From Candidatus Paracaedibacter symbiosus (GTDB taxonomy: Bacteria; Pseudomonadota; Alphaproteobacteria; Paracaedibacterales; Paracaedibacteraceae): a stretch of DNA of 64,000 nucleotides. The stretch is from contig NZ_JQAK01000001.1 in assembly GCF_000757605.1 (NCBI RefSeq), forward strand, positions 497,627 to 561,626. Direction: 5' to 3'. Shown here one piece after another: positions 59,407-64,000 of the stretch; within the stretch, counting starts at the first letter, position 1, and every line of letters starts with the position of its first letter. Both the position numbers and the translations under genes were made by a program. The notes beneath the pieces were generated by a model that saw only the letters and a program-made list of their open reading frames with translations, had not been told where the DNA came from and ran no database searches.

Positions 59407-60384
59407 CTAATATAAAATCTGGATACTATCCTGATATTTTTTAAAAGCAGCTTTAAAAGCGTAAACGCCACGATCGCTTAAGTCATTGTAACGTAAATCA
59501 ATTATTATCTGCGGGAAGGGCTTTTTCTCTTCACCATTAAAAAAGCTGAAGAACCCTTTTTTAACAGGATCTTTAGAAAAAGTTTCAGCATATTGATTCA
59601 TCTGAACATAAAACTTTTCCGCAGTCTGATCACCAATATTGCAGTGGGTTAAGGTTAATGAGGTAAGCTGTGGTTTAGCATGGATCAGAGCAGCGAGCTG
59701 ATACATTGACTCATTCATATTATTATAACTGAGATTAAGATCGGTGAGCGTCTGGCTTTTAATAATGCTCCGTATTAACACTTGAATTTGATTAGGCGTG
59801 AGAGATAAAAAGGACAAGCCTAATTTTTGTAACGATTTATGGTGCGCCAAAGCGGCTGCTAAGGTCTCCATATCAGTATCCGTTACGCCATTAAAACCGA
59901 GCTCCAAAGATTTTAAAGATTGGTTATGGGCCAGCCCGGTGGCTATTGCTGCCACATCTCCAGCCTTAAAAAAATTAAATTGCAAATTCAAACTTTCTAT
60001 TAGCTGACTTTGCTCCAGAAGCAGGCGAAGATTTATTGCCGATTTTGTCCCCAATTTATTGGAGGAAAGATCCAGAGATTTTAAAGTAGAGTGAGAACGC
60101 AATATCGGCCACAGAGGAAGACTACTTTCATCGGTTAGCTCGCAACCATGAAATCCTAAGCTGCAAAGATTGTGGTTTTCCCCTTCAATCTTAGTAATCA
60201 GAGATATATGATTGGTTCCCAAATACAGTCCACCATAGTCGTGATTGGACCACCGGCACCCATTTTCTGTTTGATAAAACGTGAAAGTAGATAGGGTATC
60301 ATAGGGCTGCTGCTCCTGGGCTGCAATACTGCCACTATTACTCACATATAGAATAGCCAAGCTTAAAAGAGTGAGCATCCTCAT
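59407..60384 (-). CDS. Exported leucine-rich-repeat protein (ribonuclease-inhibitor type)
   Basis: A 325-residue protein with a signal peptide (about 1-22, cut near AAQE). About eight leucine-rich repeats of around 28 residues follow, for example LKSLDLSSNKLGTKSAINL, IESLNLQFNFFKAGDVAAIA, LTDLNLSYNNMNESMYQLA and a C-terminal IIDLRYNDLSDRGVYAF. The repeats are of the RI/NLR-like kind common in host-directed bacterial proteins. No catalytic domain is visible. It may bind host or prey proteins; the secretion route beyond Sec is unknown. Confidence 0.85.
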   Translation of the reverse strand: MRMLTLLSLAILYVSNSGSIAAQEQQPYDTLSTFTFYQTENGCRWSNHDYGGLYLGTNHISLITKIEGENHNLCSLGFHGCELTDESSLPLWPILRSHSTLKSLDLSSNKLGTKSAINLRLLLEQSQLIESLNLQFNFFKAGDVAAIATGLAHNQSLKSLELGFNGVTDTDMETLAAALAHHKSLQKLGLSFLSLTPNQIQVLIRSIIKSQTLTDLNLSYNNMNESMYQLAALIHAKPQLTSLTLTHCNIGDQTAEKFYVQMNQYAETFSKDPVKKGFFSFFNGEEKKPFPQIIIDLRYNDLSDRGVYAFKAAFKKYQDSIQILY

Positions 60385-60551
60385 TCTGCCTCAAATGAAT
60401 TTACTTACATTACCTATCTTAAGTGAGAAATATTAATTCAAATTAAACAAAATAGATTTTATTTAATTACAAAAAATCTCACTACCGTATGATTTTTTAT
60501 AGAGTTTTAGAAATAATAATGGGGTTTAAAGAAAATTTTAAGCAAGAGAAT

Positions 60552-61250
60552 TTATTGAGTTCTTTTTAAATAAGGGTGGGCGGCAGCCATAATTTCGCTG
60601 ATCCACGCCTCACATGCTTTACCATTCTCATAAGGACAAGGAGAGAGACCAAAGCTCGCATCTGGACCTTTAGGAACAGGGATTCCTGTAGAAGTGACTT
60701 TAAATGCTTCATTATCATAATTAGAGGGGTCCTGAGCTCTATTGAGTAAAATAGCTTTCGTTGAATGGGGGGCTGGGCGTTTGCTTCTCGGGTACCCATC
60801 CATTTTTATACGTACAACACAGCCGTCTTTTATTTCAACACATATCTCTTGCCATACTACGTCTAGTTCATTCAAATTTGCAGTATCTCCACCATCTTTT
60901 TTCAAATACCTTAAAGGGGTAGCCTTTGAGTTAACGGAAAGAGGTTTTTTATAACAGAAGTACCCTAATTCTTTAAGCCTTGTAGATAATTGTTGGTGTG
61001 TTAAATTGCCGGTATCCACGTCCTTAAGGCTTTTGCACAGTCTTCCCTCTTTATACTGTGTTAATTTGTTTGAAATTTCAGGATGCTTATGGAGGAAATT
61101 TTTATCCCAAATACCCCCACACAAATAAGGTTTAGAAAGTTGCTCCTGAGCTAATTCCTTTGCAGTCATATTGATTGTATCTTCTGTGGAGCAGCCTGCT
61201 ATACAAGAAAGAGAAAATGATAAAAATATTTTGAGATTTTTTTTATTCAT
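60552..61250 (-). CDS. Lipoprotein of unknown function
   Basis: A 232-residue protein starting MNKKNLKIFLSFSLSCIAGC, where IAGC is a lipobox placing the lipidated Cys near residue 20. The mature part contains several cysteines (YLCGGIWD, GRLCKSLKD, EICVEIKDGC, CPYENGKACEAW) that could form disulfides in the periplasm. I recognise no family. It lies between the LRR gene and the transposase remnant, in a small accessory block. Confidence 0.7.
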   Translation of the reverse strand: MNKKNLKIFLSFSLSCIAGCSTEDTINMTAKELAQEQLSKPYLCGGIWDKNFLHKHPEISNKLTQYKEGRLCKSLKDVDTGNLTHQQLSTRLKELGYFCYKKPLSVNSKATPLRYLKKDGGDTANLNELDVVWQEICVEIKDGCVVRIKMDGYPRSKRPAPHSTKAILLNRAQDPSNYDNEAFKVTSTGIPVPKGPDASFGLSPCPYENGKACEAWISEIMAAAHPYLKRTQ

Positions 61251-61377
61251 AAAGGTATACCTTCGATAGCCCTACTTTACGCCTATTTCGTTTTTTGTAA
61301 TAGGAAGAATGAGTTGAAAAAAGCCACGAAATTTTAGATCTTTCGTTTAATAACAACAAAAAAGAAAGAAAAAAACG

Positions 61378-61981
61378 ATGGATCTCAACACCCTTCTCGA
61401 GCGCTATCAAACTCTATTTCCATGGAACTTGGCAAGAATAAAATGCTTTGTGGGCATGATTATAGGGCTCATTGCCTCTGGGCTCTGTTCAACAGCATAA
61501 GCCAGTCCTTGGGTTTACAGGGTCTGCCAAACAAGAATCCATCTGTGCTCGCATACGTAATTTTCTCAAATCATTCGAGCTCAACTTTGCTGATTATACC
61601 AAAGCAATTGTAGAGATTGCGCAACTTAAGGGTACTTATTCTCTCGTCATTGACCGAACTAATTGGAAGTTTGGTCGAATTGAGATCAATCTCTTGGTTT
61701 TAGCCGTCGTCATCACCAGCCAGTTCAGCATCCCTCTTTTATGGAAGGCTCTGCCTAAAAAAGGGAACTCTAACACAACGGAAAGGATTGATCTTTTACA
61801 ATCCTTCGTAGGTATCTTCGGAAGCAATACAATAGCTTGCTTGATTGCTGATCGTGAGTTTGCGGGTAAGCACTGGATTGACTACTTAATCAAGAACAAC
61901 ATTCCCTTTTTCATCCGAATCAAGGCAAACAGGCTGGTTGAATGGGATGAAGCCCCCGAGGGAATATTTCAATCTCCCTGA
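61378..61981 (+). pseudogene. IS4-family transposase remnant (frameshifted and truncated)
   Basis: The N-terminus (MDLNTLLERYQTLFPWNLAR…IIGLIASG) runs in one frame from 61378 and stops at 61500. The continuation GSVQQHKPVLGFTGSAKQES is one base out of phase, and the break lies near 61482-61487 with one extra base. The catalytic core has DRTNWKFG and ADREFAGKHWI, the first two acidic residues of the DDE triad, and IRIKANR. The third acidic motif (YREK region) is absent because the frame ends at 61981, 22 bp before the fumC stop. No terminal repeats were identified. Confidence 0.85.
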
Positions 61982-62003
61982 GGGTCTTCTGAATGGAGGT
62001 TTA

Positions 62004-63383
62004 TTAACTTCCTAACATCTGGCTTGGAATAACGTATTTATTAAATTCATCGCGCGTTAAAAGCTGTAATGACTCAGCTGCATTCGCAAGGGTTATATCT
62101 TCATGCAATGCCTTTTTAGCAATCTTAGCCGCATTATCATAACCAATGACTGTATTGAGCGCCGTTACTAACATCAACGATTTATCGAGATTTTGCTGTA
62201 GCTTGGCCCTGTTAGGTTGAATGCCATCGATACAATGATCAACAAAGCTGTGCGCCGCATCGGTGAGGAGGCGAACTGTCTGTAAAATGTTCGCAATAAT
62301 CACGGGTTTAAAGACATTAAGCTCTAGATGCCCTTGGCTTCCTGCCACAGTAATTGTGGTGTGATTTCCCATCACCTGACAAGCCACCATTGTCATCGCT
62401 TCAGCCTGGGTAGGATTCACTTTGCCCGGCATAATGGATGAGCCAGGCTCATTTTCTGGCAGGTCCAATTCTCCAAAACCACAACGAGGCCCCGAACCAA
62501 GTAACCGAATATCATTGGCAATTTTCATGACTGAGGCTGCCAATGTGTTCAAGGCCCCTGACAACCCGACTAACGCATCGTGACTGGCTAATGCTTCAAA
62601 CTTATTGACTGCGGGAACAAAAGGAATCTTCGTAAATTCAGCGACATGGGCCGCAAACTTTTCTGGGAATCCTTTAGGACAATTGATGCCTGTGCCGACC
62701 GCTGTTCCCCCTTGAGCAAGAGCATATACATAGCAGAGGCTTTGGTTAATACGTTGAATAGAAAGCTCAATTTGATGGGCGTAACCTGAGAATTCCTGTC
62801 CCAAAGTCACTGGTGTAGCGTCTTGTAAATGGGTGCGCCCAACCTTAATGAGATCGTGAAACTCGCGGGCCTTCGTCACCAAACTTTGGTGGAATTTAGT
62901 AAGCGCTGGGAGCAGTTTTTGCTGCGTTTCTAAAGCTGTCGCAATATGCATCACCGTTGGAAAAGTATCGTTAGATGACTGACCATAATTCACATGATCA
63001 TTAGGATGGACTGGTTTTTTCTGACCAATCGGATGACCCAAAATCTCATTAGCTCGGTTAGCAATTACTTCGTTCGCATTCATATTGGTTTGCGTACCTG
63101 AGCCTGTTTGCCAAACAACCAGCGGAAAGTGATCGTCCCATTTACCCTCGATGACTTCTTCAGCGGCTTTAATAATGGCATCGGCGAGAATGGCATCTAA
63201 CTTGCCAAGTTCTTTATTCGTCAAGGCAGCGCACCGCTTTTGCACCCCTAATGCCCGCACCAACGGAACTGGCATCTTTTCAGTTCCGATACGAAAATTT
63301 TGTCGTGAACGTTCTGTTTGTGCCCCCCAGTAAGCTCCTTCTGGAATTTTTACGTCACCCATGGAATCTGATTCAATGCGCAT
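62004..63383 (-). CDS. fumC: Fumarate hydratase class II
   Basis: Interconverts fumarate and L-malate in the TCA cycle, by the iron-independent enzyme class. The 459-residue protein has [19 protein letters not shown], the substrate motif [19 protein letters not shown] and the family signature [16 protein letters not shown]. The length is normal. The start at 63383 ([14 protein letters not shown]) is typical. A transposase remnant abuts its 3' end without damaging it. Confidence 0.97.
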   Translation of the reverse strand: MRIESDSMGDVKIPEGAYWGAQTERSRQNFRIGTEKMPVPLVRALGVQKRCAALTNKELGKLDAILADAIIKAAEEVIEGKWDDHFPLVVWQTGSGTQTNMNANEVIANRANEILGHPIGQKKPVHPNDHVNYGQSSNDTFPTVMHIATALETQQKLLPALTKFHQSLVTKAREFHDLIKVGRTHLQDATPVTLGQEFSGYAHQIELSIQRINQSLCYVYALAQGGTAVGTGINCPKGFPEKFAAHVAEFTKIPFVPAVNKFEALASHDALVGLSGALNTLAASVMKIANDIRLLGSGPRCGFGELDLPENEPGSSIMPGKVNPTQAEAMTMVACQVMGNHTTITVAGSQGHLELNVFKPVIIANILQTVRLLTDAAHSFVDHCIDGIQPNRAKLQQNLDKSLMLVTALNTVIGYDNAAKIAKKALHEDITLANAAESLQLLTRDEFNKYVIPSQMLGS

Positions 63384-63803
63384 GCTGCCTGCCTTACCTT
63401 TAATTTAACATACATAATAGATAAATTAATTATTGAGGAAAAAAAGCAGTAATACAATAGGCGGGAGCGCCTTAACTTTTTATGACAGAATACTTCCCAG
63501 ATCTCAGTGGGCTGCCTTCCTCTACTATAAAATCTCAAGTAGTTACTAGACAGCTTTTTAAATCCGCACCCTCCCAGGTTTTTATTGTTTCCTTTGATCT
63601 TCTCCTATTTTTAAGCATTAACATAAAAAATGGCCCCCTATGGAGCCATTTTAAGAACTAAGATATAAATGCTAAAACATACCCATTCCGAGGATGAGGC
63701 AAACAGCAAGAAAATCCAGAACCGGAACGCCCACGTACTTTATACGCATGTGTACCATAAACGAAAGAGTTAACGCCTTAGTTAGCCTCCAACGGGATAG
63801 TTT
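63384..63803. other. Intergenic region with one hairpin and a possible tiny membrane peptide
   Basis: This 420-bp gap contains the hairpin at 63627-63652. A 28-codon minus-strand frame (63672-63758, MVHMRIKYVGVPVLDFLAVC…) would form a single membrane helix but has no clear ribosome site. I see no other gene or RNA. Confidence 0.4.
63627..63652. terminator. Hairpin between fumC and the window-end gene
   Basis: AAAATGGC and GCCATTTT are perfect 8-bp arms around a 10-nt region that can extend the pairing (CC with GG). Read on the minus strand it ends in a U-tract and would terminate the transcript of the partial gene at the right edge. Confidence 0.6.
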
Positions 63804-64000
63804 TTAAAACCAGGAACGCAGATAATTATAAGGAGTTTGCGCAACTGTGGTTACCGCTTGTTTACCAAGCTTATAAGCGCCGGCCACAATGGGAACGGCA
63901 TAATTATAAGCTGCGTTAGTCACAGCCGCACCTATTTTAACGGCTTTTGTCGCGATATCCCGCATTTGTTTACCAGTATCAGCCCATGTCTTTGGTTGTT
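63804..64000 (-). CDS. C-terminal part of an unidentified protein (5' end off window)
   Basis: A frame open to the window edge reads QPKTWADTGKQMRDIATKAV, then KIGAAVTNAAYNYAVPIVAG, and ends RSWF with TAA at 63804-63806. The roughly 65 visible residues are Ala/Val/Tyr-rich with alternating Lys and suggest an amphipathic or membrane-associating helix near the C-terminus. I do not recognise a family. Confidence 0.6.
   Translation of the reverse strand, partial: QPKTWADTGKQMRDIATKAVKIGAAVTNAAYNYAVPIVAGAYKLGKQAVTTVAQTPYNYLRSWF

Noticed and set aside
1-64000. CRISPR arrays, rRNA genes, integrated prophage, replication origin
   Set aside because: No regularly spaced direct repeats, rRNA-like sequence, phage structural genes or origin-type box clusters were seen.

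Overview
The window comes from a moderately AT-rich alphaproteobacterium, most likely a Holosporales-type intracellular symbiont of protists. The evidence is a single long ribosomal and transcription superoperon, two nearly identical tuf genes, an alphaproteobacterial L10-leader, an NDUFA12-type Complex I accessory subunit, type VI secretion genes, an exported phytase-like phosphatase and an exported leucine-rich-repeat protein. No rRNA genes, CRISPR arrays or intact mobile elements were seen. The taxonomic call is inference from gene content.

Region 1 (about 0.2-31.4 kb, minus strand) is read from right to left: tRNA-Tyr, tRNA-Gly, tuf2, tRNA-Trp, secE, nusG, rplK, rplA, L10 leader, rplJ, rplL, paired hairpins, rpoB, rpoC, promoter, rpsL, rpsG, fusA, tuf1, hairpin, then the S10, spc and alpha blocks (rpsJ through rplQ), ending in an intrinsic terminator. 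It supplies ribosomal proteins, RNA polymerase, elongation factors and the SecYE translocon. Two strong promoters are readable: one before tRNA-Tyr and one before rpsL. In adk and secE the best start codon is separated from the conserved reading frame by one base at a homopolymer.

Region 2 (31.4-38.7 kb) holds the rRNA methyltransferases rlmB and an RlmD/RumA-type enzyme, the NAD(P)HX dehydratase nnrD, a signal-peptide-bearing PTP-like phytase, an MFS transporter, and mlaF/mlaE without a neighbouring mlaD.

Region 3 (38.7-47.5 kb) is a partial type VI secretion locus: tssK-tssL-tssM on the minus strand, diverging from a DUF4280 PAAR-like protein and tssA on the plus strand. The sheath, tube, baseplate and ATPase genes are not in the window.

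Region 4 (47.5-57.6 kb) has alanine dehydrogenase, an MsbA-like ABC exporter, an O-antigen-ligase-like membrane protein, recR-radC-map (MetAP with a His-rich N-terminus), sfsA, a CinA/MoaB-domain protein, a Thr/Val-rich exported protein and NDUFA12. A short dispersed inverted-repeat family occupies several gaps here and also lies downstream of tssM.

Region 5 (57.6-64 kb) has the proximal flagellar rod genes flgB-flgC-fliE (flgC with a one-base frameshift at T6), divergent csrA, an exported LRR protein, a lipoprotein, a broken IS4-like transposase, fumC and the 3' end of an unidentified gene. Translations were read by eye and no homology search was run.
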